Source: Euzebya pacifica (GTDB lineage Bacteria; Actinomycetota; Nitriliruptoria; Euzebyales; Euzebyaceae). From it: a stretch of 64,000 bases of DNA. The stretch is from positions 5,523,910-5,587,909 of the forward strand of contig NZ_CP031165.1 of the NCBI RefSeq assembly GCF_003344865.1. Reading direction: 5' to 3'. The notes beneath the pieces are model-generated. The model saw nothing but the letters and a program-made list of their open reading frames with translations. It was not told the DNA's origin and searched no databases. Both the position numbers and the translations under genes were made by a program. This document shows positions 27,359-36,992 of the stretch, one piece after another (position 1 is the stretch's first letter; each line of letters opens with the position of its first letter).

Positions 27359-28230
27359 CCGGGCAACTCCGGGCGCAGCACGCGGGGTTCGTCGGGCACC
27401 CGGGACAGACGGCTGACCAGCGCCACGCCCAGCAAGGACACGACGGCGCCGATGCCGATCACGGTCGCCCCTCCCGGTCCGGCGTAGAACTCGGCGAACG
27501 GACCCGGGCGAGCGGTCAGCACCACGAGGACCACCCAGGGGAGCGCGAGGACCAGCCGGGCGTTCAGCTTCCCCTCCAGCGACAGCGTGTCGATCTCCTC
27601 GCCCGCCTGCACCTCCGCGCCGATGCTCATCGCCAGGTCGGCCACGACGTCGGTGACGATCCGGCCGCCCTCGGCGTGGGCCAGGCAGAGGACCTCCACG
27701 ACCCGGTCGGTCACCGGATCCCCTACGGCGTCGGCGACGGCCTGCAGGGCGGGGACCATGCCGACGGTCTGGATGCGGGCCGCCAGCCCGGCCATGGGAC
27801 CGCGCAGGGCGACCGGGCCGTCGAGCGACACGTCAACGACGGCGTGGCTGAGGGACCGTCCGCTGCGGACGCTCCCGCCGATCATCGCCAGCGCGTCCGG
27901 CCACGCCTCGCGGACCGCCCGGACACGGGCCAGCGCACGGCGACGGAGCAGCGCCTGCGGGGCGGCGAGGACCAGCACGCCGGGCACGACGGCCATCGCC
28001 GGGATCCCCGTCACGACAGCCACGACGACCATCGTCAACAGCGCTCCGACGGCGGTCGCGACACGCACCTGCAAGGGCGTCCAGCCCACCCCGGCCTGCT
28101 GCAGCTGGACGGCAAGGCGCGATGGCCCGCGGGGTCCGGTGGTCCGTTGCAGCGTCGGCAGCCCGCCCGACAGCAGGCCCACCAGCAGGGCGACGAAGAC
28201 CCCCGTGGACAGGGCTGCGAGGCCGCTCAC
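27355..28230 (-). CDS. tadB: Tad pilus inner-membrane platform protein TadB (GspF family)
   Basis: The 291-residue protein opens with a membrane helix (LAALSTGVFVALLVGLLSGG), has a central helix pair (ATAVGALLTMVVVAVVTG and AVVPGVLVLAAP), then the T2SSF region (EAWPDALAMIGGSVRSGRSLSHAV, EGGRIVTDVVADLAMSI) and C-terminal helices. TadB and TadC act together as the platform of a Tad/Flp secretion apparatus. The GTG at 28230 is chosen because it opens at the membrane helix; an upstream ATG would add an arginine- and cysteine-rich segment without homology. Confidence 0.82.
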   Translation of the reverse strand: MSGLAALSTGVFVALLVGLLSGGLPTLQRTTGPRGPSRLAVQLQQAGVGWTPLQVRVATAVGALLTMVVVAVVTGIPAMAVVPGVLVLAAPQALLRRRALARVRAVREAWPDALAMIGGSVRSGRSLSHAVVDVSLDGPVALRGPMAGLAARIQTVGMVPALQAVADAVGDPVTDRVVEVLCLAHAEGGRIVTDVVADLAMSIGAEVQAGEEIDTLSLEGKLNARLVLALPWVVLVVLTARPGPFAEFYAGPGGATVIGIGAVVSLLGVALVSRLSRVPDEPRVLRPELPG

Positions 28231-28338
28231 CGGCCAGCCCCTCCGACACGGGGACCCGGACCAGCGGCAAGCAGGTTCGTCACCCGACCGGTGTAGGCCG
28301 TGTGCGGGGCCCACCGGCAGGCCCAGTTCGCCGGACGG

Positions 28339-28620
28339 TCAGTCGGTCCAGTCCACGGCGATCGCCTCGGTGGCGACCTCGTCGATCCACGTGGCCGCCT
28401 CGACGTGCACCGGGTGGGCGTTGTACGCCTCGAACGCATCCCGGTCGGCGAACCGCATGAGCATGCCGACGTCGAACGACCGGTCGGCGCCCATCTGGTC
28501 ACGGCCGGCAACGAGCTCCTCGACCTGCGGGAGGGTGTCGGCGAGCTCGTGAAGCTTGTCGATGACGGCCACCGCGGTGTCGTCGTCGGGGAACCTGAAC
28601 ATGACCATGTGGTTGAACAT
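28339..28620 (-). CDS. Dabb-family (stress-responsive A/B barrel) protein
   Basis: A 93-residue ferredoxin-like alpha-beta protein with the Dabb pattern: FNHMVMFRFPDDD at the start, HELADTLPQVEELVAGRDQ, SFDVGMLMRFADRDAFEAYNAHPVHV, and a final strand AIAVDW. Dabb proteins form dimeric barrels, some acting as small enzymes or stress proteins. It ends the long minus-strand catabolic operon, 28 bases behind the dehydrogenase gene, with its own GAGGAG site. A role as cyclase, decarboxylase or oxygenase helper in that pathway is possible but unproved. Confidence 0.85.
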   Translation of the reverse strand: MFNHMVMFRFPDDDTAVAVIDKLHELADTLPQVEELVAGRDQMGADRSFDVGMLMRFADRDAFEAYNAHPVHVEAATWIDEVATEAIAVDWTD

Positions 28621-28648
28621 CGCGAACGCTCCTCGGGAACTCGTGCGG

Positions 28649-29722
28649 CTAGGGGCTGTCCGGGTCGGCCACGAGCGTCGCGATGCGGTCGCCGAGGTCG
28701 TCGGTCGATCCGCCCATGTCGGGGCCGGCCATCGTCTTCAGCTCCGTCAGGAGTGTGGCAGCTGCGTGCTCCACCGCATCGGCGGCGTCACCCTCCCCGA
28801 GCTGACGAAGGCACATCCCGAGGCTGAGCACGGCGGCGACCGGGTTCGCCCAGCCCATGCCGGCGATGTCGGGGGCCGAACCGTGGACCGGCTCGAACAT
28901 CGACGGGTGCGTCCCGGTGGGGTCGATGTTGCCGCTCGCGGCCAGGCCGAGGCCGCCCTGCACCGCCGCACCGAGGTCGGTGATGATGTCCCCGAACAGG
29001 TTGTCGGTCACCACCACGTCGAACCGTTCCGGGCTGTTGACGAGGTACAGGCACATCGCGTCCGCGTGCACGTAGGCGCGTTCCACAGCAGGGAACTCGC
29101 GCTCGCCGATCTCGGTGAAGACCCGCATCCACAGGTCACCGGCGTAGTTCAGCACGTTGGTCTTGTGCACCATCGTCAGGTGGCCCCGGCGCGCCTGTGC
29201 CCGGGTGAAGGCATCGCGGATCACACGTTCCACACCGTGGCGGGTGTTGATCGACTCCTGCGTCGCCACCTCGTGGGACATCCCCTCGAACAGCAGTCCC
29301 CCGGCACCGGCGTACATGCCCTCGGTGTTCTCGCGGACGATCACCATGTCACAGCGGTCCGGCGTCAGCCCGGCGATCGGCGTCGGGACACCCGGCAAGA
29401 GCTTTACCGGCCGCAGGTTGACGTACTGGTCGAACGCGAAGCGCACCTTGAGCAGCAGGCCACGCTCCAGCACGCCCGGCGGCACGTCGGGGGTCCCGAC
29501 CGCGCCGAGCAGGATCGCGTCGACCTCGTCGAGCTCTGCGAGGGTCTCATCGGACAACACCTCCCCGGTGGCGAGGTAGCGGCGGCCGCCGAGGTCGTAG
29601 TCCCTGCGATCGGTGGAGAAGCCGAACCGTCGTTCGGCCGCGTCCAGCGCCTTCAGTGCCTGGTCCATCACCTCCTGCCCGATTCCGTCGCCGGCGATGA
29701 TGGCAAGTGCATGGCTGGTCAC
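28649..29722 (-). CDS. Beta-hydroxyacid oxidative decarboxylase (isopropylmalate/tartrate dehydrogenase family)
   Basis: A 357-residue NAD-dependent enzyme of the LeuB/Icd/TtuC family. The motifs [98 protein letters not shown] and [14 protein letters not shown] are all present. Sequence alone resembles mycobacterial LeuB (3-isopropylmalate dehydrogenase), but it lies 11 bases behind an ABC-transporter ATPase gene, not with other leu genes. Oxidation of a different 2-substituted malate, for example tartrate-like compounds, is equally possible. The GTG at 29722 has an AGGA site at suitable distance. Confidence 0.85.
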   Translation of the reverse strand: MTSHALAIIAGDGIGQEVMDQALKALDAAERRFGFSTDRRDYDLGGRRYLATGEVLSDETLAELDEVDAILLGAVGTPDVPPGVLERGLLLKVRFAFDQYVNLRPVKLLPGVPTPIAGLTPDRCDMVIVRENTEGMYAGAGGLLFEGMSHEVATQESINTRHGVERVIRDAFTRAQARRGHLTMVHKTNVLNYAGDLWMRVFTEIGEREFPAVERAYVHADAMCLYLVNSPERFDVVVTDNLFGDIITDLGAAVQGGLGLAASGNIDPTGTHPSMFEPVHGSAPDIAGMGWANPVAAVLSLGMCLRQLGEGDAADAVEHAAATLLTELKTMAGPDMGGSTDDLGDRIATLVADPDSP

Positions 29723-29733
29723 TGGGGCATTCC

Positions 29734-30831
29734 TCACAGGGTCTGGCGTGCGGGCTCGGCGTGGCGTGACAGGGCGAGGCCCGTGTCGTGGTCGAACAGG
29801 TGGGCACGCGTCAGGTCGACACACACGTCGAGCGCCTGCCCCACCTCGTGCACAACGGTCGGGGCGGCCTTCACACGGATGACCGTGTCGCCGATCTCCA
29901 CGTCCAGCAGCACTCGGTCGCCCAAGGGCTCCACCGCGTAGACCACTCCGCGCAGGGCGTGTCCGCCACTGCCCTCGCCGGCCACGGACAGGTCCTCGGG
30001 GCGAACCCCGAGCTGGAGGCGGCCCGGGTGGCCCAGTGCCGCAGGTGGGGCCGGCAGGCGCCAGCCGTCCGTGCCGATCAGGACCTCGTCCTGGACCTCG
30101 CAGTCGAGCAGGTTCATGCGCGAGCTGCCCACGAACGTTGCCACGAAACGGTTGACGGGGTGGTCGTAGACCTCTTCGGGGGTGCCGACCTGCTGGATGC
30201 GCCCCTCGTGCAGCACCGCGATCCTGTCGGCCATCGCCATGGCCTCCGCCTGGTCGTTGCTGACATAGATGAACGTGCGCCCGACGTGGCGATGCAGGCG
30301 GGTCAGCTCGGCACGCATCTCCACGCGCAGCTTGACGTCGAGGTTCGTGAGCGGTTCGTCCATCAGGAACGCGCGAGGCTCGCGCACGAGGGCGCGGCCC
30401 AGCGCCACCCGCTGCTGCTCGCCACCGGACAGCTGCCCCGGATGGCGCTGCAGCAGATGGTCGATGCGCAGCAGCGTCGCAACCTCCTCCACGCGCTTCT
30501 GCATCTCGTCGGGACCGACGTTGCGCGCCCGCAGGGGTGAGGCGATGTTCTGGGCGACCGTCTGCTTCGGATACAGCGCGTAGCTCTGGAAGACCATCGC
30601 CACGTCGCGTTCGGCAGGTGTGGCCCCACCCGCAGAGTGGCCGTCGAAGCGGACGTCGCCGACATCCGGCGCCTCGAGCCCGGCGATCACGCGCAACGTC
30701 GTGGTCTTCCCCGCACCGGAGGGTCCCAGCAGGACGAAGAACGACCCGTCCTCGACGTCGACCGACACGTCGTCGAGCGCCTGGAGGTCGTCGAAGGACT
30801 TGGCGATGCCGGTCAGCTCAACGCGGCTCAT
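29734..30831 (-). CDS. Sugar/polyol ABC transporter ATPase with a degenerate H-loop
   Basis: A 365-residue MsmX/UgpC/GlpS-like ATPase with the C-terminal TOBE-type regulatory domain. Walker A is GPSGAGKTT (36-44), the signature LSGGEQQRV (134-142), and Walker B AFLMDEP (154-160). The H-loop, normally THDQ, reads SNDQ: Asn192 replaces the switch histidine needed for efficient ATP hydrolysis. The partner ATPase gene directly upstream keeps the histidine. The two probably make an asymmetric heterodimer, as in glycerol transporters with two ATPases (GlpS/GlpT). The ATG overlaps the previous stop (ATGA). Confidence 0.9.
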   Translation of the reverse strand: MSRVELTGIAKSFDDLQALDDVSVDVEDGSFFVLLGPSGAGKTTTLRVIAGLEAPDVGDVRFDGHSAGGATPAERDVAMVFQSYALYPKQTVAQNIASPLRARNVGPDEMQKRVEEVATLLRIDHLLQRHPGQLSGGEQQRVALGRALVREPRAFLMDEPLTNLDVKLRVEMRAELTRLHRHVGRTFIYVSNDQAEAMAMADRIAVLHEGRIQQVGTPEEVYDHPVNRFVATFVGSSRMNLLDCEVQDEVLIGTDGWRLPAPPAALGHPGRLQLGVRPEDLSVAGEGSGGHALRGVVYAVEPLGDRVLLDVEIGDTVIRVKAAPTVVHEVGQALDVCVDLTRAHLFDHDTGLALSRHAEPARQTL

Positions 30832-31892
30832 GCCGCCACCTTCCCAGAGACTTCGTGGTAGACGCGCGGGTCGGTTCCGACGAACGTCACGTCGACGGTG
30901 TCCTCGGCGTCGAACCGCACGGTCGGAGGGGTGCGGACGTGGACCCGAGTCCCGCCCATGTCCACGGCGTAGATGGTCTCGTCGCCGAGTGCCTCCCGGG
31001 CCACCACCCGCGCCGCCCCACCTCCGCCACCGGTCGGTGGGGCGATCGACAGCCATTCGGCTCGAACACCGGCGACCAGGCCGTCGACGCGGGGCAGCCC
31101 TGCCGGGATGGGCAGCCGCAGGCCCGACGGTCCGCGCAGGGCACCGCCATCGACCTCGACCGGCAGGATGTTCATCGCAGGGGTGCCGATGAACGTGGCC
31201 GCGAACAAAGATGCTGGGCGGTCATAGACCTCCAGGGGGGTGCCGACCTGTTCCAGGCGGCCGTCGTTGATCAGGGCGATGCGGTCCCCTAGGGACATCG
31301 CCTCCACCTGGTCGTGGGTCACCATCACCATCGTCGCGCCCAAGCGATCCTGCAGGTGCTTGAGCTCCGTACGCATGTCGAGCCGGAGCTCCGCATCGAG
31401 GTTGGTCAGCGGTTCGTCGAGCAGGAAGGCCTGCGGTTCGCGCACCATGGCACGGGCCAGGGCGATGCGCTGCTGCTCCCCGCCGGAGAGCTTGTTGGGC
31501 TTGCGCTGCAACAGGCCGTCGAGGCGCATGGTCCGCGCCACGGCATCGATGCGGGCCTCGGCCTCGGCCTTCGGCACCCCTGCTGCGCGGAGCGGATAGC
31601 CGATGTTCTCCCGCCCCGTGAGGTGCGGGTAGAGGGCGTAGAACTGGAAGACCATGGCGATGTCCCGCTCGCCGGGTCGCAGGTCGTTGACCAGCTTGTC
31701 CCCGATGCGGATGTCGCCGCTGGTCTGGGTCTCCAGGCCCGCGATGCAGCGCAGCGTCGTGGTCTTGCCGCAGCCCGATGGGCCCAGCAGGACGAACAGC
31801 TCCCCGTCGTTGATCTCGAGGTCGATCTCGTGGACCGCGACGGTGCCGTCGGGGAACTGCTTGTGCAGGGACTGGATGGAGATTCCGGCCAT
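30828..31892 (-). CDS. Sugar/polyol ABC transporter ATPase
   Basis: A 354-residue ATPase of the carbohydrate-uptake subfamily. It has intact Walker A (GPSGCGKTT), Q-loop (FQFYALYPH), signature (LSGGEQQRI), Walker B (AFLLDEP) and H-loop (VTHDQ) motifs, then a C-terminal regulatory beta domain. It is the canonical half of the predicted ATPase pair. The ATG overlaps the permease stop as TGATG, and its stop overlaps the next ATPase start, so the stoichiometry of the two subunits is likely fixed by coupled translation. Confidence 0.92.
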   Translation of the reverse strand: MAGISIQSLHKQFPDGTVAVHEIDLEINDGELFVLLGPSGCGKTTTLRCIAGLETQTSGDIRIGDKLVNDLRPGERDIAMVFQFYALYPHLTGRENIGYPLRAAGVPKAEAEARIDAVARTMRLDGLLQRKPNKLSGGEQQRIALARAMVREPQAFLLDEPLTNLDAELRLDMRTELKHLQDRLGATMVMVTHDQVEAMSLGDRIALINDGRLEQVGTPLEVYDRPASLFAATFIGTPAMNILPVEVDGGALRGPSGLRLPIPAGLPRVDGLVAGVRAEWLSIAPPTGGGGGAARVVAREALGDETIYAVDMGGTRVHVRTPPTVRFDAEDTVDVTFVGTDPRVYHEVSGKVAA

Positions 31893-32740
31893 CAGCGCCT
31901 CACCGCTCCGAAGGTCATGCCCGCCACGAGGTGGTTGCGGACGAGGTAGCCGAACACCAGCACCGGGAGGGCGAAGACCACCGCCGAGGCGGCCACCAGC
32001 CCCCACTGGGTCTCGGTGCCACCGAACAGGCCGGCGATGGCGGGCGGGGCAGTCCGCACCGCCCCACCGCCCGGGGTCAGGAAGATGGCGAACACGAACT
32101 CGTTCCAGGTGAAGATCAGCGAGAAGACGGCCGTTGCGAAGATGCCGGGCCGCAGCAGGGGCAGCAGCACCTGGCGGAACGCCTGCACACGGGAGAACCC
32201 GTCGACCATGGCGGCGTCCTCGTACTCGGCGGGGATCTCGTCGACGAAGCCCTTGAGCATCCAGATCGTGAACGGCAGGTTGAACGCCGTGTAGAGCAGG
32301 ACGAGCCCGAGTCGTGAGTCGAGCAGCCCGAGGGTCCTGAACATCAGGAAGAGCGGGATCACCGCCACCACGGGCGGCATGAACCGTGTCGACAGGATGA
32401 AGAACAGCTGGTCCTTGCCGGCTTTCAGCGGGAAGCGCGAGTAGGCCCACGCGGCCGGGGTGCCGATCGCGGTGGCAAGGACGGTCGCGGAGACGGCCAC
32501 GATCACGCTCGTCGCGAAGTTGGTGACCAGACCGGACGCCTCCCGGTCCTCACCCTCGGTGCCCCGCTCGAAGAAGACGTCCCGGTAGTTGTCCATGGTC
32601 GGCTCGAAGCCGACGAACGACGGGGGGTTGGCGAGGATCGTGGACTGGTCCTTCACCGATGCCTCGAGCATCCAGAAGATCGGGAAGATCATGAACAGCC
32701 CGAGGACGAGGAGGAGGGACTTCTCGATGACGGTTCTCAT
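31892..32740 (-). CDS. Carbohydrate ABC transporter permease, MalG-like
   Basis: A 282-residue inner-membrane permease with six predicted helices: an N-terminal helix (LLLVLGLFMIFPIFWMLEAS), SVIVAVSATVLATAIGTPAA, the FILSTRFMPPVVAVIPLFLM segment, and the conserved cytosolic EAA-like loop IPAEYEDAAMVDGFSRVQAF that docks on the ATPases. The C-terminus has FTWNEFVFAIFLT, typical of MalG-type subunits. It follows the other permease by 10 bases. Confidence 0.93.
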   Translation of the reverse strand: MRTVIEKSLLLVLGLFMIFPIFWMLEASVKDQSTILANPPSFVGFEPTMDNYRDVFFERGTEGEDREASGLVTNFATSVIVAVSATVLATAIGTPAAWAYSRFPLKAGKDQLFFILSTRFMPPVVAVIPLFLMFRTLGLLDSRLGLVLLYTAFNLPFTIWMLKGFVDEIPAEYEDAAMVDGFSRVQAFRQVLLPLLRPGIFATAVFSLIFTWNEFVFAIFLTPGGGAVRTAPPAIAGLFGGTETQWGLVAASAVVFALPVLVFGYLVRNHLVAGMTFGAVRR

Positions 32741-32750
32741 GCGGTCACGC

Positions 32751-33704
32751 TCACTTGGACTGCAGCCTCTCGAGGTACTTGATGAAGATGACGGCCATGA
32801 TGTTGACGACGATCAGCATCAGGACGCCGTACGCCGACGCCAGGCCGGTCTGGAAGTTGCGGATCGCCAGCTTGTAGATGTGGAAGCTGAGCGTCTCCGT
32901 CGTGCCACCGGGCCCGCCGCCCGTGACGATCAGCACGATGTCGAACAACCGGAAGGCGTCGATGACCCGGAACAGGATCGCGATCAGCAGGATCGGCCAG
33001 ACGATCGGCAGCGTGATGCTCTTGAACTTGAACCAGTCGCTCGCCTGATCGATGTCGGCGGCCTCGTAGAGGTAGCTCGGCACCGCGTTGAGTCCCGCCA
33101 GGGCGATCACCATGATGAAGGGAGTCCACTGCCAGGTGTCGACGAAGATCAGGGACAGCAGGGCGACACCCTGCTGGCTGAGCCACTGGGGCCCGTCGAC
33201 GCCGAGCATCGAGAGCGTCCCGTTGACCACGCCGAAGCTGGAGTCCAGCATCAGGCGCCAGAACGCACCCACGATGACCGGTGACAGCATCATCGGGATG
33301 AGGAACACCACGGTGAGGAGTCCTCCACCGCGTTTCTGGCGGTGCACCAGGTAGGCAAGGCCGAAACCGAGGACGGTCTGCAGGCCAACGGCACCGATCA
33401 CGAACAGCACGGTCGTCAGCGCCTTGGCCTGGACCTGGTCGCTGGTCAGCAGTCTGCTGTAGTTCTCGAAGCCGACGCCGTTGACCTCGGCGTTCCCGCT
33501 GGCGGAGAAGTCGGTGAAGGACAGCACCAGGACGTACAGCAGCGGGAAGATGAACAACCCGAACAGCAGCAGCAACGTGGGTGCGACCGACAACCTCGCC
33601 AGCCAGCGGTCGTGCAGCCATCGCCAGCGCGCCGCGGCCGGCGGGGCAACGAAGACCACGTCACCGTCCGACACCCGTTCCCTGGGCGGCGCGCTGGCGG
33701 ACAT
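32751..33704 (-). CDS. Carbohydrate ABC transporter permease, MalF/UgpA-like
   Basis: A 317-residue inner-membrane permease. A hydrophilic N-terminus of about 38 residues leads to six helices (SVAPTLLLLFGLFIFPLLYV first). The EAA loop reads VPSYLYEAADIDQASDWFKF, and FDIVLIVTGGGPGGTTET is the conserved periplasmic loop of this subfamily. It lies 49 bases behind the solute-binding lipoprotein gene and pairs with the MalG-like permease. Confidence 0.93.
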   Translation of the reverse strand: MSASAPPRERVSDGDVVFVAPPAAARWRWLHDRWLARLSVAPTLLLLFGLFIFPLLYVLVLSFTDFSASGNAEVNGVGFENYSRLLTSDQVQAKALTTVLFVIGAVGLQTVLGFGLAYLVHRQKRGGGLLTVVFLIPMMLSPVIVGAFWRLMLDSSFGVVNGTLSMLGVDGPQWLSQQGVALLSLIFVDTWQWTPFIMVIALAGLNAVPSYLYEAADIDQASDWFKFKSITLPIVWPILLIAILFRVIDAFRLFDIVLIVTGGGPGGTTETLSFHIYKLAIRNFQTGLASAYGVLMLIVVNIMAVIFIKYLERLQSK

Positions 33705-33753
33705 CAGCGGTCCTCCGGCGGTGTCGCCCGGGAGGCGTTGGGGGTCCGGCGCA

Positions 33754-35196
33754 TCAGATGCCGCCGTCCAGGATCGTCTGCTCCTGCTCGGCCAGGGCGT
33801 TCAGGGCGTCCGCCGGATCCTGTGTGCCGGTGATGGCGGCGTTCGCCTGGGTGGAGTGGACGTCGATCATCTGGAAGAACTCGGGGATGGCCCAGAAGTC
33901 CTTGAGGCTGTCGACGGAGTCGGTGAACGCCTGGTTCCACGGGCGGGCGTTCAGGAACGCCTCGGAGTTCAGCGCGTCGGTGCGCGCAGGGACGCCACCG
34001 GCCTCGGCCCACATCTCCTGGACCTCGGGGCCGGAGAACCACTCCATGAAGTCGAGCGCCGCCTGCTGGTTGGGCGAGTAGGCCGAGACGTGCATTCCCA
34101 TGCCGCCCATCGGGGAGACGTCGGCGGCACCGTCCGGAAGCTCGGCGAATCCGAGCTTCTCGAGGATCTCCTCCTCGGTCTCGCCGAGCGTGGAGTTGGC
34201 GGGGTCCTGCATGCCCTCCAGTCCGGCGACCCAGTTCATGCCCATGCATGCCTGGCCCTGGTTGATCGCTGCGTTGACCTCACCGATGAACGCCGTGCCC
34301 ACACCCTCGGGCGCGAGCGGGACCATCTCGTTGACGAGCTGGTCGATGGCGGCAAGCCCCGTCTCGTCGTTGATGACACCCTCGACCTGTCCCTCTCCGT
34401 CCCAGATCTCACCACCGTTGACCCAGATGACCTGGTTCAGCGTGATGCCGGCCGTGTCGTAGTCGGGGGCGCCGTGGAAGGCCAGTCCTGCCATGCCGGG
34501 GTTGTCCGCCTGGCACTGCGCGGCCACCTCGAGCATCTCCTCCCAGCTCCCGGGCGGCTCCTCGCCGACGAGGTCCTTGCGGTAGACGAGCACCCAGGTG
34601 TCGGCCAGCAGCGGCAGGCCATGGATGTCCCCGTCCGGGTCGAACTGACCGTCGGCGGCGACGGGGTACTGGGCGTACGCCGCGAGGAGGTTGGACGGAT
34701 AGGCGTCGAGCTCGATGTGTTCGTTGGCGAAGTCGGTCAGCGTCGTGATGTGGTTGCCGGTCACGGCCTCACCGATGAACTGGCTGTCCAGGATGGGGAT
34801 GTCGAAGCTGGTCTCGCCCGCAGCGAACTGCGTGAAGATCGCGTCGTGCCACTGGCCGAACGGAACCGTCTCGACCTCGAAGCTGACGTTGGGATCGACG
34901 TAGTGCTCGTTGGCGAAGTCCTCCAGAGCCGTGGCAGGTGCCCATTCGAACCACACCATGCGGAGCACGAGCTCCTCGTCGGAGGCGGCGGCGTCCTCGT
35001 CGGCAGCGTCCTCGTCGGCAGCGTCCTCGTCGGCAGCGTCGTCGTCGGCAGCGTCGGCGCCGGTGTCATCGGACGACGCGTCGTCGACCTCGCCGGAGGA
35101 CCCGCCACCGCCGCAGGCGACGGCCAGCATGGCGATGGCCACGGTGAGCGCCAGCAGGCGCAGCAGGCGGAAACGGGCAGGGGATGGTGTGCTCAT
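33754..35196 (-). CDS. Extracellular solute-binding lipoprotein of the ABC transporter
   Basis: A 480-residue family 1 binding protein. The signal ends in lipobox LAVAC with the lipidated Cys28. An acidic, low-complexity spacer of Asp/Glu/Ala (about residues 36-72), encoded by a short tandem repeat, tethers the binding domain away from the membrane. The domain begins VLRMVWFEWAPATALEDF and contains typical segments such as DIPILDSQFIG, GDIHGLPLLADTWVLVYRKDL and GGMGMHVSAYSPNQQAALDF. The ligand cannot be read from sequence; sugars, polyols or glycerol-type compounds are likeliest for this family. Confidence 0.93.
   Translation of the reverse strand: MSTPSPARFRLLRLLALTVAIAMLAVACGGGGSSGEVDDASSDDTGADAADDDAADEDAADEDAADEDAAASDEELVLRMVWFEWAPATALEDFANEHYVDPNVSFEVETVPFGQWHDAIFTQFAAGETSFDIPILDSQFIGEAVTGNHITTLTDFANEHIELDAYPSNLLAAYAQYPVAADGQFDPDGDIHGLPLLADTWVLVYRKDLVGEEPPGSWEEMLEVAAQCQADNPGMAGLAFHGAPDYDTAGITLNQVIWVNGGEIWDGEGQVEGVINDETGLAAIDQLVNEMVPLAPEGVGTAFIGEVNAAINQGQACMGMNWVAGLEGMQDPANSTLGETEEEILEKLGFAELPDGAADVSPMGGMGMHVSAYSPNQQAALDFMEWFSGPEVQEMWAEAGGVPARTDALNSEAFLNARPWNQAFTDSVDSLKDFWAIPEFFQMIDVHSTQANAAITGTQDPADALNALAEQEQTILDGGI
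34991..35050. repeat. Four 15-base tandem repeats inside the lipoprotein gene
   Basis: The unit GCGTCCTCGTCGGCA occurs three times exactly and a fourth time with one change. On the coding strand it encodes the Ala-Asp-Glu-rich spacer after the lipobox. The length is a multiple of three, so copy-number change would alter spacer length without a frameshift. Confidence 0.9.
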
Positions 35197-35236
35197 CTTT
35201 CGGCTCCTGGATTGGGGGGTTTCGTGGGACGTCGGG

Positions 35237-36187
35237 TCAGGCGGCGAGCACGCCGCGCAGGGCGGAGAGGTCGTCGGCGATGGCCTCCATGGCGATGGGC
35301 ACGGTCTCCATCAGCGCGTAGGCGTGGATGAGGCCCCCGTGTCGGTGGTGGACGGTGGGTACCCCTGCGTCGGCCAGACGGCGGGCATACGCGTCGCCCT
35401 CGTCGCGAAGCGGGTCGAGGTCGGCGGTGGTCACGACCGCGGCGGGCAGCCCCGCCAGGTCCTCGGCCGCCATCGGTGACGCGTCGGGGTCCTCGACCGG
35501 GCCCGCGTAGTGGTCGATGAACCAGGCCATGGTCTCGGCCGTCAGCCCGTACCCCGTGCCCATCTCGACGTAGGAGGCGTGGGACATCGTGAGGTCGGTG
35601 ACGGGATAGAGGAGCAGCTGCGCGGCGAGCCGTGGAGTTCCGGTGTCACGGGCTCGTCGGGCGACGACGGTTGCCATCGCCGCACCTGCGCTGTCCCCGG
35701 CGACGACGAGGGCGTCCGGGTCGCCGCCGAGCTCGGCCACGTGTGCAGCCACCCAGCGGGTCGCCGCAGCAGCGTCCTCGACCGGGGCCGGGAACGGCGC
35801 TTCCGGGGCACGGCAGTAGTCCACGGCCACCACCACCGCCGGCAGCCCGTCGGCGATCCTGCGGCACAGGGCGTCGTGGGTGTCGAGATCGCCGATGACC
35901 CACCCACCGCCGTGGAAGAAGACGACGGTCGGCATCACCGGGCGGTTCGCGGTCGAGGTCGAGGGTCGGTACAGCCGCAGCGGGATGTCCCGCCCGTCGA
36001 CCGCGGCGGTCCGGTCGACGACCTCGGCCATGGGCCTGGGTTGGTGGTCGGCACCGAGCCGGGCGGCCATCACCGAGGCGAACTGCGTGCGCGCATCAGC
36101 GGGGGCCAGGTCCACGTACGGACGCAGGCCCATGGCAGCGCTGTCGGCCAGGTAGGCCGCAACCGCAGGGTGGAGGTTCGTCGTCAT
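35237..36187 (-). CDS. Alpha/beta hydrolase of the hormone-sensitive-lipase family
   Basis: A 316-residue esterase or lactonase. The oxyanion motif is FFHGGGWVIGDLDTHD, the nucleophile elbow VVAGDSAGAAMA, the acid DLDPLRDEGDAYA and the catalytic His in HHRHGGLIHAYAL, all in the usual HSL order. The cap is short. It lies 40 bases behind no separate promoter that I can see, between the SDR gene and the lipoprotein gene, so it is probably part of the catabolic operon and may release the acid or alcohol that the SDR and aldehyde dehydrogenase then oxidise. The ATG at 36187 gives the normal family N-terminus. Confidence 0.9.
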   Translation of the reverse strand: MTTNLHPAVAAYLADSAAMGLRPYVDLAPADARTQFASVMAARLGADHQPRPMAEVVDRTAAVDGRDIPLRLYRPSTSTANRPVMPTVVFFHGGGWVIGDLDTHDALCRRIADGLPAVVVAVDYCRAPEAPFPAPVEDAAAATRWVAAHVAELGGDPDALVVAGDSAGAAMATVVARRARDTGTPRLAAQLLLYPVTDLTMSHASYVEMGTGYGLTAETMAWFIDHYAGPVEDPDASPMAAEDLAGLPAAVVTTADLDPLRDEGDAYARRLADAGVPTVHHRHGGLIHAYALMETVPIAMEAIADDLSALRGVLAA

Positions 36188-36206
36188 GGTCGTGGGGACG
36201 GGCCGG

Positions 36207-36992
36207 TCAGACGTCGCGCCCGCCGTCGACTTCGAGGCCATGGCCGGTGACGAGCGAGGATTCGTCGGAGGCGAGGTAGACCGCCGCCCATGCGATGTCG
36301 TCGGGGGTGGACATGCGTCCGAGGGGGATCGTCCCGACCACCGCCGCACGGCGGTCGTTGTCCATCTCCTCCTCGCCGGTGAAGACCTTGAGCATGCCGG
36401 TCTCGCCCATCACGGGGTTGATGGCGTTGACGCGGATCCTGTCGGGCGCCAGCTCCAGTGCGAGGGTCTTGGTCAGGTTGAGCGCGAAGGCCTTGGACGC
36501 GTTGTAGACGTTCAGCAGTGGCCGAGGTCGCACCGCAGCGGTGGACGCCGTGTTGATGATGACGCCACCACCCTGGGCCTTCATGACCGGCACGACGGCC
36601 CGGCATCCGGCGAAGACGCCGTACATGTTGACGGCCACGAGCGTGTCGAACAGCTCGTCGGTGGCGTCCTCGATCCTGGTCGGGGACTGCGCGATGCCGG
36701 CGTTGTTGACCATGACGTCGACCCGCCCCCACCGCTCGACGGCCATCGTCACAGCACGCCGGACATCGGCATCCACGGTGACGTCGGTGGCGACGCCGAT
36801 GGCATCGTGCCCGGCCTCACGCAGGTCCTTGGCGACGACCTCGACGTTCTCGCCGTCGAGGTCAGCGAGGAGGACGCGCGCACCCTCCGCGCAGAAGCGC
36901 CGGGCGATGCCCTCGCCGAAGCCGGCAGCTGCGCCGGTGACGACCGCGACCTTGCCCGCCAGTCGACCGCCCCGAGCGGTCCCGTCAGCCAT
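36207..36992 (-). CDS. Short-chain dehydrogenase/reductase
   Basis: A 261-residue classical SDR. The cofactor motif is VVTGAAAGFGEGIAR, with LLADLDG after beta strand 2, whose acidic residues favour NAD over NADP. NNAG occurs in VMVNNAGIAQ, the catalytic Ser in INTASTAAVRP, and YNASK supplies Tyr and Lys. The C-terminus ends GHGLEVDGG as expected. It overlaps the PfpI-like gene by eight bases. In this operon it probably oxidises a hydroxyl of the imported or hydrolysed substrate. Confidence 0.93.
   Translation of the reverse strand: MADGTARGGRLAGKVAVVTGAAAGFGEGIARRFCAEGARVLLADLDGENVEVVAKDLREAGHDAIGVATDVTVDADVRRAVTMAVERWGRVDVMVNNAGIAQSPTRIEDATDELFDTLVAVNMYGVFAGCRAVVPVMKAQGGGVIINTASTAAVRPRPLLNVYNASKAFALNLTKTLALELAPDRIRVNAINPVMGETGMLKVFTGEEEMDNDRRAAVVGTIPLGRMSTPDDIAWAAVYLASDESSLVTGHGLEVDGGRDV

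Noticed and set aside
28649-29722. Firm call as leucine-biosynthetic leuB
   Set aside because: Sequence fits, but the gene sits in a transport and catabolic operon with no leuA, leuC or leuD; the substrate was left open.
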